Of a DNA stretch of 64,000 nt, positions 17,547 through 26,476 are shown piece after piece. Origin of the DNA: Streptomyces sp. MMBL 11-1 (GTDB taxonomy: Bacteria; Actinomycetota; Actinomycetes; Streptomycetales; Streptomycetaceae). A program made the translations under genes and the position numbers. The notes under the pieces were generated by a model. The model worked only from the letters and a program-made list of their open reading frames with translations. It was not told where the DNA came from and did not search any database. Position 1 is the stretch's first letter. Every line of letters starts with the position of its first letter. The stretch lies in assembly GCF_028622875.1 (NCBI RefSeq), contig NZ_CP117709.1, positions 7,753,001-7,817,000 on the forward strand, read 5' to 3'.

Positions 17547-19266
17547 CAGGGAACCTCCGTCGGATGAGTGCCAGCAGGGAGACGATCTCGGGCGAGCGCA
17601 GGGCGAGCCCGGTCAGGAAGAACACGGAAGGGACGAGGAGGCCTCCGGCGGCCAGGCTCAGCACCGGATCGGGGACGAGAGGCGCGCACGCCCAGCCGGC
17701 CACGCCCGCCACCAACGAGGCCCCGGTGAGCCGGGCCAGCGAGAGCGCCACGGCCCGCGTCCGGATCGGCACCACCCGGGCGCCGAGGCCCATGAGGAGC
17801 AGCAGCGCCGCCGTGCTGATCCCGATCGCGTTGGCGGTCGCGATGCCGTCCACGCCGAAGCGGAACGTCAGGGCGTACCCGGCCCCCATCGTGACCAGCA
17901 GCCCGGTGCCCATGGCGAACGCCGGGAACCAGGTGGGCCGCCCGGACGAGAAGAACGGCCGGCTCAGCGCGCCGACCAGACAGTGGCCGAGCAGCCCCAG
18001 CGTGTACACCCGCATCACCTGGGCGGTGGACGCGGTGTCGGCGGCGTCGAACGCGCCGCGCTGGAAGAGGACCTCGATGATCCGGGGCGCGTAGCCGAGG
18101 ACGACCGCAGTGCCGAGCAGCACCACCGCCCCGGCCAGCGCCAGGTCCCGCTCGACGCGCAGCCGGGCCTTCTCCCGGTCCCCGGCGGCCATGGCCTGCG
18201 CGACCACCGGGAAGGTCACCGTACAGATCATCAGCGACAGCACCATCGGGAGCTGCGCGACCTTCTGCGCGTAGTTCAGATGTGAGATCGCGCCCGCCGG
18301 GAGCGTGGAGGCCAGGAACCGCTCGACCAGCACCTGGGACTGACGGCTCACCACGAACAGGACCACCGGGGCCAGCACCGCGAAGCCCAGCGGCGGAACG
18401 GTCCGCGCGGCCCGCCCCTCCCGTCGCCCGAACCGCGGCAGCCGGGGCCGCGCGAGGGGCACCAACCGCAGGAACATCGGCAGTTGGGTCAGGATCATCA
18501 GCACACTGCCGACCGCGACCCCCACCGCGGCGGCCCGCACACCCCACCGCGCGTGCAGGGCCAGCGTCATCCCGATGATGCCGAGGTTGTACGCGACATA
18601 GACCCCGGCGGGCGGCAGGAAGCTGCGGTGCGCGCGCAGCGCGGCGCTGAAGTACCCGGTGATCCCGAAGGTGAGGACGGTGACCGAGGTCAGCCGGGTG
18701 CAGTCCACCGCGAGCCGCGGATCGGCGAGGCCCGGCGCCAGCACGCCCACGACCCACGGGGCGCCCGCGATCAGCAGCGCCGCGCCGCCGGACAGCAGGA
18801 GGAACAGCCGGGGGAGCGTCGTCGCCACCAGATCCCGTACGGGGTCGGGACCGGGAAATCCTGCGGTCGCCTCCCGCCGGGTCAGGGCGAGGCCGAACGC
18901 GGGGACGAGGAGGAGCGCCATCCCGTCCTCGATCAGGAGTGTCGCCGCCATCTCGGGCACGGTCCAGGCGACCAGGAAGGCGTCGCTCGCGCCGCTCGCC
19001 CCGAAGTACCGGGCGACGGCCTGGTCCCGCACCAGACCGAGGACGGCCCCCAGCACGGTCAGCACCGCCGTGGCCGCCGCCGCGCGGGCGAGGAACGACC
19101 CCAGCAGGGGGACCTCGCCGTCGGCCGTCCCGGGCGCGGAGCCGGGGGAGAGGGACCCTTCGGACCCTCCTCCCGGGGGCGGGAGCAGGGGCGGCGCGGC
19201 TGCCGCGTCCGCCGGACGCGCCGCCGCCTCCGTCCCCGTCCCCGTCCCCGCGCCTGTGTCGCTCAT
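17536..19266 (-). CDS. MurJ/MviN-family (Wzx-like) lipid-linked glycan flippase
   Basis: 576 residues. After ~50 residues of Gly/Thr/Pro-rich leader, about 13-14 hydrophobic segments follow in the MATE/MVF pattern. Conserved pieces include AAATAVLTVLGAVLGLVRDQAVARYFG and ISHLNYAQKVAQLP (cited in part). In this operon it occupies the place of Wzx and would flip undecaprenyl-PP-linked repeat units; a role in peptidoglycan cannot be excluded, but the main chromosomal murJ is normally elsewhere. Start overlaps the Wzy stop (ATGA). Confidence 0.85.
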   Translation of the reverse strand: MSDTGAGTGTGTEAAARPADAAAAPPLLPPPGGGSEGSLSPGSAPGTADGEVPLLGSFLARAAAATAVLTVLGAVLGLVRDQAVARYFGASGASDAFLVAWTVPEMAATLLIEDGMALLLVPAFGLALTRREATAGFPGPDPVRDLVATTLPRLFLLLSGGAALLIAGAPWVVGVLAPGLADPRLAVDCTRLTSVTVLTFGITGYFSAALRAHRSFLPPAGVYVAYNLGIIGMTLALHARWGVRAAAVGVAVGSVLMILTQLPMFLRLVPLARPRLPRFGRREGRAARTVPPLGFAVLAPVVLFVVSRQSQVLVERFLASTLPAGAISHLNYAQKVAQLPMVLSLMICTVTFPVVAQAMAAGDREKARLRVERDLALAGAVVLLGTAVVLGYAPRIIEVLFQRGAFDAADTASTAQVMRVYTLGLLGHCLVGALSRPFFSSGRPTWFPAFAMGTGLLVTMGAGYALTFRFGVDGIATANAIGISTAALLLLMGLGARVVPIRTRAVALSLARLTGASLVAGVAGWACAPLVPDPVLSLAAGGLLVPSVFFLTGLALRSPEIVSLLALIRRRFPDGR

Positions 19267-20627
19267 GCGGCGTCCACCCGGTCCGGCCCGGCCAGCGCCC
19301 ACCATGCGGCCAGCCCCAGCACGACACCGCTCAGCACCGTGGTGGGCCCGCCGATGTCCGCGTACAGGAAGTTGACGCACTGCCAGGTCATCAGGGCCAC
19401 CGCCGCCAGCCCGCAGTCCAGAGCCGTGTGCCCGCGCGAGCGGGCGCGCCACAGTCTGCGGACCGCGCCGGCCAGGATCGCCGCCCAGCTGCCGACGAGC
19501 GCGGTCAGACCGATGAGGCCCTGCTCGCTGAGGACCAGGAGGTACATGTTGTGCGGGGAGAGGAGCGCCTGCCGGCGGAACTCCTGGCCCGCCCCGGCCG
19601 TGTCGCTGCCGGAGGAGAGCCCGATGGAGGCGTGTCCGTCACGGTGCGCGGGGAAGCCCTTGAGGCCGACCCCGACGACCGGCCGCTCCCGCCACATCGC
19701 GCCCGCCGCGCTCCACATGGCATAGCGGTCGCTGACCGACCGGTCCGGGGTGCTCGTCACCCGGGTCACGCTGGCGGCCCGGTCCGCGATCATCTCGGAG
19801 CCGATGCCGAACCCCCCGACCAGCACCACCCCGGCCGCGCCCAGCACGGCCAGCGACGTCCAGGCCTGCCGCCACCCGGTCAGCGCCAGGACGACGAGGA
19901 CCGCGGCGGCCGTGGCGATCCACACGCCCCGGCTGAACGACAGCGTCAGAGGCACGATCAGCGTGACGGCGAGGACGGCGGCGCAGGGCCGCAGCCAGGC
20001 AGGGGCGTTCCGCGGCGTACGCAGGGCACAGGCCGCGGCGGCGAGGAGCCCGTAGGCGACGACGGTCGCCATCCCCATGATGTCGCCGGGCCCGAACGTG
20101 CCGACCGCCCGGATGTCCTCGCCCATGTACGAGGCGCCGGTCCCGGTGACGTACTGGTGGACGCCCGTGACGCCCTGGACGACCGCCAGGAGGACCAGCG
20201 AGCCGCCGACGATCCGGAACCCGTGGGCGTCCCGGAGCAGCAGAAACACGGCGATCGGTACGAGGACGAAGACCTGGAGACAGCGGACGAGCCCCGGCAG
20301 GGCCGCCGCAGGGTCCGCCGCCGTGACCGTGGCCACCGCGAAGCCCACGACGGGCAGTCCCAGGACCAGCGCGGCGGTGGCGCTCAGCGGACGTTGTCGC
20401 AGCTGGAGCAGCCGCCCCGCACACACCAGCACCGCGAGACCGGAGGCCACGTCGGCCGGACCGGCACCGCCCCCACCAAAAGCCCCGTGGGGCAGAGCGG
20501 GCAGCAGGACGGTCGCGACCAGCGGCAGCAGCGGCCAACGGCTCCGCCAACCGCCCCGCGGGGGGCGCGTGACGGTGCGCGGCCCGGTGGTCGTCGACGG
20601 TGCGGGCGGGGTCAGGACGGCGGCCAT
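19263..20627 (-). CDS. O-antigen ligase/Wzy-like polymerase
   Basis: 454 residues with about ten to twelve membrane segments and one long extracytoplasmic loop. The loop holds SVSDRYAMWSAAGAMWRERPVVGVGLKGFP (cited in part), the GxGxxxFP and HNMYL pattern of the Wzy_C family (LSPHNMYLLVLSEQGLIG). Polymerises or ligates flipped glycan units outside the membrane. Starts 2 nt after the initiating transferase stop, with GGGAGG inside that gene as ribosome site. Confidence 0.85.
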   Translation of the reverse strand: MAAVLTPPAPSTTTGPRTVTRPPRGGWRSRWPLLPLVATVLLPALPHGAFGGGGAGPADVASGLAVLVCAGRLLQLRQRPLSATAALVLGLPVVGFAVATVTAADPAAALPGLVRCLQVFVLVPIAVFLLLRDAHGFRIVGGSLVLLAVVQGVTGVHQYVTGTGASYMGEDIRAVGTFGPGDIMGMATVVAYGLLAAAACALRTPRNAPAWLRPCAAVLAVTLIVPLTLSFSRGVWIATAAAVLVVLALTGWRQAWTSLAVLGAAGVVLVGGFGIGSEMIADRAASVTRVTSTPDRSVSDRYAMWSAAGAMWRERPVVGVGLKGFPAHRDGHASIGLSSGSDTAGAGQEFRRQALLSPHNMYLLVLSEQGLIGLTALVGSWAAILAGAVRRLWRARSRGHTALDCGLAAVALMTWQCVNFLYADIGGPTTVLSGVVLGLAAWWALAGPDRVDAA

Positions 20628-20629
20628 GA

Positions 20630-22111
20630 TCAGCTGCCTCCCAGCCGGAACAGGGAACCCGCGGTCCGCGCGAGCACGCACGCGTCCTGCCACAGCGACC
20701 AGGTCTCGATGTAGTGGTTGTCGAAGCGGGCCCGCTCCTCGATCGAGGTGTCGCCGCGCAACCCGTTCACCTGGGCCAGCCCCGTGATGCCCACGGGCAT
20801 CCGGTGGCGGGCCTGATAGCCCGGATGGGCACGGCTGAACTGCGCCACGAAATAAGGACGTTCGGGACGCGGACCGACCATGCTCATATCGCCGCGCAGC
20901 ACGTTCCACAACTGGGGCAGCTCGTCGAGGGAGGTCCGGCGCAGCACTCGGCCGACCCGGCTCATCCGCCCGTCGGAGGCGACGTTCCAGCGGGTGGCCG
21001 ACTCCTGGACGTCGGCGGGCCGAAGCGTACGGAACTTCAGCAGCACGAAAGGTCGTCCGTGCCGGCCGACGCGTTCCTGGCGGAAGATCACGCCCGGTCC
21101 GTCGGAGAGCCGCACGGCCAGGGCGCAGCCCGCCATCACCGGGGCCGCCAGCAGCAGCCCGGCCGTGGCCAGGACGGCGTCCATCGTCCGTTTCGCCCCG
21201 TGGCCGAGGGGACGGTCAGTTCCGTCGCGCAGCGGCTGGACGCTGAAGCCCCACAGGTGGTCGCGGCGGCCCTCTGCCGGGAGCCCCGCGACGGAGCCGG
21301 GACCGGTCACCAGCCACATCCGGCAGCCGTACCCGGTGAGCAGCGAGAAGAGAGCGGCACCGTCCGGAGTGGCTTCCGGCGGGGCCGTGAACACCACGTG
21401 CCGCACACTGTTCTGGACGACGGCCCGCCCCACCTCCTGGGGCGAGGCCAGGACCGGCAGCGGCACCGAGCCGGCGCCTGCCGCCCGCTGTTCGTCCCTG
21501 TACCCCGGGCCGGCGACCAGACCGACCGGCCGCAGTCCGTAGCCGGGGTGGTCGTACAGGGCGGTCGTCACCTGGCCGGCCAGTGGCCCCTGGCCCACGA
21601 CCAGGGTGGACAGCGGGCGGCGGACAGCGGCCCGCCGCCGCGCCCGGTACACGGCCGCGCGTCCCGTGCAGGTCAACGCGGTCTGGGTGGCTGCCCCGTA
21701 CGCGAGCACCGTCCAGCCGATCGCCTGCTGCGGGGCCCAGGCGGCCAGCATCTCCATGGTCACGTACCACTGGAGAAGGGTGAGGCCGAGGAGGGCGGGG
21801 AGTTCGGAGAGGACCGAGGGGGACAGACGCGGCCGGTGCAGGCCGCGCCGGGCGAAGAGCAGCACCTGCGCCACCGCCTGGACCGCCACCAGCGGCCAGG
21901 GCCAGGAGACCGGGACGACCAGGGCGCACGTCACGGCCGGGGCCAGAGCGTCCGCGCACAGGAGCGGCGCGAGAGTGCCGCGCCGGACGGTCCGGCGCTC
22001 GCCGGGCCGCGTCCGCGCAGCGCCACCGCTTCTTCGCGGCGGATGAACCGTGGGCGCCTGTACGGCTGTTGCCTGGCCGGTGCCGGGCACCGGTGCACTC
22101 TCCATCGTCAT
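20630..22111 (-). CDS. polyprenyl glycosylphosphotransferase (WbaP/GumD-like initiator)
   Basis: 493 residues. N-terminal half has hydrophobic segments and a CoA-binding/NAD-like region (LVVGQGPLAGQV). The C-terminal catalytic half has KRTMDAVLATAGLLLAAPVM, then FRQERVGRHGRPF, the KFRTL motif, RRTSLDELPQLWNVLRGDMS and VGPRPERP, all typical of bacterial sugar transferases. It moves a sugar-1-phosphate onto undecaprenyl phosphate to start the repeat unit. Start overlaps the upstream GT stop (ATGA). Confidence 0.92.
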   Translation of the reverse strand: MTMESAPVPGTGQATAVQAPTVHPPRRSGGAARTRPGERRTVRRGTLAPLLCADALAPAVTCALVVPVSWPWPLVAVQAVAQVLLFARRGLHRPRLSPSVLSELPALLGLTLLQWYVTMEMLAAWAPQQAIGWTVLAYGAATQTALTCTGRAAVYRARRRAAVRRPLSTLVVGQGPLAGQVTTALYDHPGYGLRPVGLVAGPGYRDEQRAAGAGSVPLPVLASPQEVGRAVVQNSVRHVVFTAPPEATPDGAALFSLLTGYGCRMWLVTGPGSVAGLPAEGRRDHLWGFSVQPLRDGTDRPLGHGAKRTMDAVLATAGLLLAAPVMAGCALAVRLSDGPGVIFRQERVGRHGRPFVLLKFRTLRPADVQESATRWNVASDGRMSRVGRVLRRTSLDELPQLWNVLRGDMSMVGPRPERPYFVAQFSRAHPGYQARHRMPVGITGLAQVNGLRGDTSIEERARFDNHYIETWSLWQDACVLARTAGSLFRLGGS

Positions 22112-23274
22112 CGCTCGGTGCGCTTCCTCGTCGTGGGGCCGGACATGCCGACAAGTTCCTGATAGAGACCGGCAACCGCGCCCGCGGTCCGTCGGACGTC
22201 GAAGGCCGCGCGAGTGTGGCGCAGGGCCCGGCGGGACACCGCCTCGCGCAGTTCCGGGTCGGTGAGCAGGGCGGTCAGCGCCGCGGCCAGTGCCGCCGGA
22301 TCCTCCGGCGGCACCAGACAGTGGTCGTCGTGGCCGGGCGGCAGGCTCTCGCGCGCCCCGTTCACGTCGGTCAGCACGACGGGGCGCCCGCAGGCCATCG
22401 CCTCCAGGGGGGCCAGTGCCATGCCCTCCCAGCGGGAGGGCAGTACGAGCAAGTCCGCCGCGTGGATCCACGGCCGCACGTCCTCACAGGCTCCGGTGAA
22501 CAGCACGCCCGGCGGGGCCGACGCCTCCAGCCCGCCCCGGTCGGGCCCGTCGCCCACCAGCACCAGACGGGCCCCCGCCGCCGGCATCCGACGCCAGGCC
22601 CGCAGCAGCACGTCCTGCCCCTTCTGCCGGGTCAGCCGGCCGACGCAGACGACCAGCGGAGCGTCCCGGTCGACGCCCTCCAGGAAGGGCAGCGAGGCGC
22701 GGGCCTCCGCCCGGTCCCCGCTTCCGCCGGGGCGGAACCGGTCGAGGTCGATGCCGTTGTGGATGACCGACCAGCGGGCGGCGATGCCCGCCTCCTGCCC
22801 GGTGCGGCGTTCGGACTCGCTGACGCACAGGATGTGATCGGCCCATCGCGCGCCGAACCGCTCCCAGCCGAGCGCGAGTTCCGCGGCGCGTCCGCCGACG
22901 GCCTCGAACGACCAGGCGTGCGGCTGGAACACGGTGGGGATCCGGCCGCGTACCGCGATCCGGCCGGCCAGGCCCGCCTTGGCGCTGTGGGCGTGCACCA
23001 CGTGTGGGCGACTGGCGCGGACGATCCGGCGCGCGGCGGCCACCTCACCGGCCAGCCGGGGACCGGGGGCCCGGGTGACGGACCAGTCGTGGACCTGGGC
23101 GCCCGCGGCCGCCGCCCCGAGGGCCAGCGGGCTCCCGGGCGGGCAGGCGACCAAGGGGCGCAGCCCGGATCCGGCCTGGGCCCTGACGAGATCGGTGACG
23201 ACCCGGGCAACTCCGCCGTCCACGGGCTGAACCAAATGAAGGACCGTCAATTGGCTTTCTTCAGTACGACGCAT
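22108..23274 (-). CDS. GT4-family glycosyltransferase, first gene of the polysaccharide operon
   Basis: 388 residues from ATG 23274. Opens with HLVQPVDGGVARVVTDLV, and has HVVHAHSAKAGLAGR, VIHNGIDLDRFRPGG, CVGRLTRQKGQDVLLRAW and the donor-binding LPSRWEGMALAPLEAMACG. No clear Shine-Dalgarno precedes the ATG, so a TTG at about 23250 within the same frame is possible. Adds the second or third sugar of the repeat unit. The operon promoter must lie in the gene-poor stretch to its right. Confidence 0.87.
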   Translation of the reverse strand: MRRTEESQLTVLHLVQPVDGGVARVVTDLVRAQAGSGLRPLVACPPGSPLALGAAAAGAQVHDWSVTRAPGPRLAGEVAAARRIVRASRPHVVHAHSAKAGLAGRIAVRGRIPTVFQPHAWSFEAVGGRAAELALGWERFGARWADHILCVSESERRTGQEAGIAARWSVIHNGIDLDRFRPGGSGDRAEARASLPFLEGVDRDAPLVVCVGRLTRQKGQDVLLRAWRRMPAAGARLVLVGDGPDRGGLEASAPPGVLFTGACEDVRPWIHAADLLVLPSRWEGMALAPLEAMACGRPVVLTDVNGARESLPPGHDDHCLVPPEDPAALAAALTALLTDPELREAVSRRALRHTRAAFDVRRTAGAVAGLYQELVGMSGPTTRKRTER

Positions 23275-23360
23275 GTGCAGCACGCACGGCTCTCTTCGCT
23301 CAATCCGGTGAATAAGACCCACCGGCAATGGAGGGGGCGGCGTCGCGGGGCCGGGCACGC

Positions 23361-23397
23361 GCTCCCCCAAGCTCTCGGAATCGCTTGAGCTGGGAGG
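23361..23397. repeat. Streptomyces-type intergenic hairpin
   Basis: GCTCCCCCAAGCTC (23361-23374) pairs imperfectly with GAGCTGGGAGG (23387-23397), followed at once by the near-palindrome GGAGGGGCCCCCTCC. Elements of this form (CTCCCCCAAGCTC ... CTTGAGC) recur between genes in many Streptomyces genomes. Confidence 0.55.
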
Positions 23398-23640
23398 GGC
23401 CCCCTCCGGCGTTGTCGTCCATCAACGCTCCGCGTTGCCTCGGTCCTCCGCCTTGCAGCCGCACGCACCCAGCCCTACTCCTTCTTTCACCCCCCATTGC
23501 CGGTAGGGCTAAGCCGAATTGCACTTTGGCAGAGTTGTGGCGAAATGGTGCGCGTGACTCGCTCATACGACCACAGGGGAATGACGGGAGAAGGGAGACC
23601 ATTCGAGTGGTCGCGCAGCAGATCGGCGCATGACCACACG

Positions 23641-23665
23641 CCTTTCAAAAACAGCAGGTGAAAGG
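23641..23665. repeat. A-rich-loop hairpin CCTTTCA/TGAAAGG
   Basis: CCTTTCA (23641-23647) pairs with TGAAAGG (23659-23665) around an 11-nt A-rich loop. It is in the gene-poor stretch; no gene end is nearby, so its role is unknown. Confidence 0.4.
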
Positions 23666-24537
23666 GCTTGTTGAGCGTCCCTGTACGGAAGGGCGGAGGT
23701 GTTCCGCGCGTATCCCGCCGCTTATGTCGACAGCCGATTTCCGGCATGCCGTGCTCGGCCGATCGCCACACCGGATGGCGGCACCATCTATCGGCCGCCC
23801 CGGGGCTGTTCCGGCTTGTCGCCGGTAAGGGCCGGTTCGTGATCGAGCCCGGCCGTTGCGGTGCACTCCTGTGCGGTATCCCTGGCGTTCTCCCGGGGCC
23901 CGCTGAGTGTCCGCCGCTGCGGCCGGGGGCTCTTCCCTTCCGGGGGCCACGGTGCCCGGCGACGCGGCTTCCGGATTCCTGAAGCGTTCTCAGACCGTCC
24001 GATCGGTCTGCGGTCGGACCGACGGTGGCGAGGCCTGGGCCGGTGCCGGCTGCCGTACGCGATCTGTGCCAGTTTCGCGGTACCGCCTCGGCGGAGGAGC
24101 CGGTCGCAGTTCGAGGCCGACCTGCCGGCCGGGTTCCTGCTCGCGTGGGGTGCCGCTGATCAACGGCGCCGACCGTACGCCGACGTGGTGCGGCGAGGAG
24201 GTCCGAGGCCGGTTCGGCGAGGACCCCACGCGCCCCGTGCCCCGCTGTTCCCGCGCCCGAGCGAGCAAACGCCTGCGCCTCGATCCCCGAGCGCGCTTTC
24301 GACTCCCTCACGCTGAAGGTCCACAGAACCACCCGCTACCGTCGGGCCGACGCCGCTCCCACCGCCGGAAGACTCAGGACGAATCCGCGTGACCAGCACC
24401 CCCACGGGGCGTCCCGCGAGCATCGACGGCCTGCACAGCATCGCCTTCGGCCGCACGTTCCGGGCCGGCAGTCAGGGCGCCTGGGCGGCGGGAGCGACGT
24501 CAGCAGGCACTTTCGGTCGTCCGCCGAAGAGCCGAGG

Positions 24538-24684
24538 TCACCGGCGTCCGCGCAGTCGGCCGAGCAGGCTGCGAGCCTGGGCGCGCTTGCGCGGGTCGGC
24601 TGCGGCTCGCCGGGCCGACGCGATGGTCCGCCGCCCTTGAGGGCTGCGGGTGAACTGTGTGAGACGGGCGATCAGTCCGGCCAT
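24538..24684 (-). CDS. 48-residue basic small protein
   Basis: MAGLIARLTQFTRSPQGRR...GRLRGRR, 48 residues, about a third Arg/Lys. The ATG is preceded by CCCAGGAGGAATC, one of the best ribosome sites in the window, which is the main reason to call it. The pattern (short amphipathic start, SPQGRR, then a basic helix ending in LRGRR) recalls small actinobacterial proteins of unknown function. It ends 265 nt before the P450 gene stop region and is read in the same direction, so it may be co-transcribed with that gene. Confidence 0.65.
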   Translation of the reverse strand: MAGLIARLTQFTRSPQGRRTIASARRAAADPRKRAQARSLLGRLRGRR

Positions 24685-24802
24685 GATTCCTCCTGGGAGC
24701 GGTATGCCATCCGCGTACCCAGCAAGGACGCGAAGATGTCCGGGCGTCGCACGGAGCAGAAGCCGAAGCCGGAGATCGCTTGTTCGCCCCCGGGAGCGCG
24801 GG

Positions 24803-26206
24803 TCACGCGTGGCCACGTTCGGGGGAAGTCACCCCGGAACCGGAAACGATGTTCGCGCCGGGCGCCGGCGTGGTGTCGGCCGGCTGAGGTTCGCATGGTG
24901 TGGCGTACATGGTCAGGCCCTTGGGTGTCGGCGTGAGTTCCAGGCTCACGCCGATCTTGCGGCCCGGCCGCGCCGGGCGCAGCGTGCGCGAACTGGCCAG
25001 GGTCGCCAGGGCGACGGGCAGCATGGCATCGGCCGCGGCTGCGCCGGGACAGTATCGGGGGCCCAGGCCATAGGCGAGGAGCGCGGTGGGGGCCGGTGGC
25101 GGCTCGGCGTGGGGGAGCCAGCGCTGCGGGTCGAAGACGTCCGGGTCGCGGTAGCGGTTCCTGTCACGGCGCAGGGCCCCCAGGGGCAGGGTGACCACGG
25201 ATCCGGCCGGGATCCGTACACCGCCCAGGCAGGTCTGGCGGCGGGTGCGGCGGACCAGGAACGGGATGCCGTGGAGGCGGGTGACCTCTTGGACGAAGGC
25301 GGTCGCGAGCGGGAGCTGGTGTGCTTGGAGGCGGCTCGCGTCGGGCGCGGCGTCGGCTTCGTCCTGGAGCGCCTGCTGATAGTGCGGGGAGCGGCCCAGT
25401 TCGTAGCAGGCCCAGGCGAGGGTGGAGGCGCTGGTCTCCATGCCGGCGATCAGCAGAGCGCGGATGTCGCGCTGCACCACGTGGGGGTTCTCGGGAGCGG
25501 CGGCTTCGAGCAAGGACACCAGGTCCTGGCCGTCGGGGTCGGGCCGGTGGCGGTCTCGCACCTGGCGGACGGCCTCGTCCAGTTCGGCGAGCGCGCGGCG
25601 GCTGGCGCGGCGCCGGGGCACGGGGACCCAGGGCCAGGGTGCGAGGGCGTAGCGCCAGAAGGTGCCGCCGGACAGGGCGGAGCGGGCGGCTGCGATCTTG
25701 GCCAGGGTGTCGGGAGCGATCTCGCTGTTGAGGACACAGCTGACGAGGAGGCCGCAGGCGAGCCGGCTCATCTCCACCCGCATGTCGAGCGGTCGGTCCG
25801 CGGGCAGGTCGGCGAGGAGCTGCCGGGTACGGGCCTGGACGCCGGGCCCGAGAGCGGTGAGCCGGGACGCGCTGAACGCGGGCCTCATCACGGCGCGCCG
25901 CTCCCGGTGGGCGGCGCCCTCGATGCCGACCACCCCGTCCTCGGTGAAGTCGCGCAGGCTCGGGTCCGGGCCCCAGAACCGGAAGGTGTCCTCATCACTG
26001 CCGACCTTGCGCAGCAGTGCCGGGTCGTTGACCTGGAAGGCGGTTGCCGGGCCGGTCCTGGTGGGGACGACCGGGCCCGCTTGCTCGAGGCGGGCCGCGA
26101 GGTTGGCCGGGTCCAGCCAGAACCGCAGGGCCCGGGAGTGGGCGAGCGCTCCCGCGCCGGGCGGCACAATCGGTCGTCCGGGGCAGGCTGTCCGGTCCAC
26201 ACTCAT
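24803..26206 (-). CDS. cytochrome P450
   Basis: 467 residues from ATG 26206 (MSVDRTACPG); a longer frame starts upstream without a ribosome site. I-helix AGMETSAST, K-helix ExxR in QEVTRLHG, the ERR-partner region FDPQRWLP, and the haem loop YGLGPRYCPGAAAA. The FxPERF-like and HxxER patterns resemble the P450 group often linked to terpene or lipid oxidation in Streptomyces. No signal or membrane anchor. Its neighbours do not reveal the substrate; the closest prenyl gene is about 3 kb away. Confidence 0.88.
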   Translation of the reverse strand: MSVDRTACPGRPIVPPGAGALAHSRALRFWLDPANLAARLEQAGPVVPTRTGPATAFQVNDPALLRKVGSDEDTFRFWGPDPSLRDFTEDGVVGIEGAAHRERRAVMRPAFSASRLTALGPGVQARTRQLLADLPADRPLDMRVEMSRLACGLLVSCVLNSEIAPDTLAKIAAARSALSGGTFWRYALAPWPWVPVPRRRASRRALAELDEAVRQVRDRHRPDPDGQDLVSLLEAAAPENPHVVQRDIRALLIAGMETSASTLAWACYELGRSPHYQQALQDEADAAPDASRLQAHQLPLATAFVQEVTRLHGIPFLVRRTRRQTCLGGVRIPAGSVVTLPLGALRRDRNRYRDPDVFDPQRWLPHAEPPPAPTALLAYGLGPRYCPGAAAADAMLPVALATLASSRTLRPARPGRKIGVSLELTPTPKGLTMYATPCEPQPADTTPAPGANIVSGSGVTSPERGHA

Positions 26207-26463
26207 CAGTTTTGCTGTCCTGTCACGTTCGTCGGTCTCCGCGGCTCCGGCCGCCAGTACGTGGCCAACGATCAACTGCGGGGGCGGTCACGGGTGGGCC
26301 GGTCCTGTGCGTAACGGGTCAGCCCGTGGCGGGCCGGAATCCGGTGGATGGCCGGGGCGGGCGGGCCGAGGACGGGGCCGGTCCTCGCGGGGGCCGAGGA
26401 CCAGCGGCGAACGGCGGTGAGCCAGTCGGTCCCTGGGGGTGATCGTCCTGGGCCGGGCGCTCG

Positions 26464-26469
26464 TACACT
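26464..26469 (+). promoter_or_regulatory. -10 element of a probably leaderless transcript (AraC gene)
   Basis: TACACT ends 7 nt before the ATG at 26477 and there is no purine-rich ribosome site, so the transcript probably begins at or next to the start codon. Confidence 0.45.
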
Positions 26470-26476
26470 GGCGAAA

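Larger units (their letters stand above)
23275..24537. other. 1.26-kb gene-poor stretch
   Basis: No reading frame here has convincing Streptomyces third-position bias, a ribosome site and family motifs together. The stretch has more A+T than the rest of the window. It holds two hairpins (23361-23397 and 23641-23665) and presumably the leftward promoter of the polysaccharide operon. A GTG-started frame at 24389-24640 is open but looks unconvincing. It may be the remains of lost genes. Confidence 0.6.

Noticed and set aside
23487..24332. 281-codon minus-strand frame in the gene-poor stretch
   Set aside because: Weak codon bias, no ribosome site and no recognisable motif.
24389..24640. 83-codon GTG frame after a GGA-like site
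   Set aside because: Turns into Arg-rich nonsense where it crosses the well-supported small gene on the other strand.
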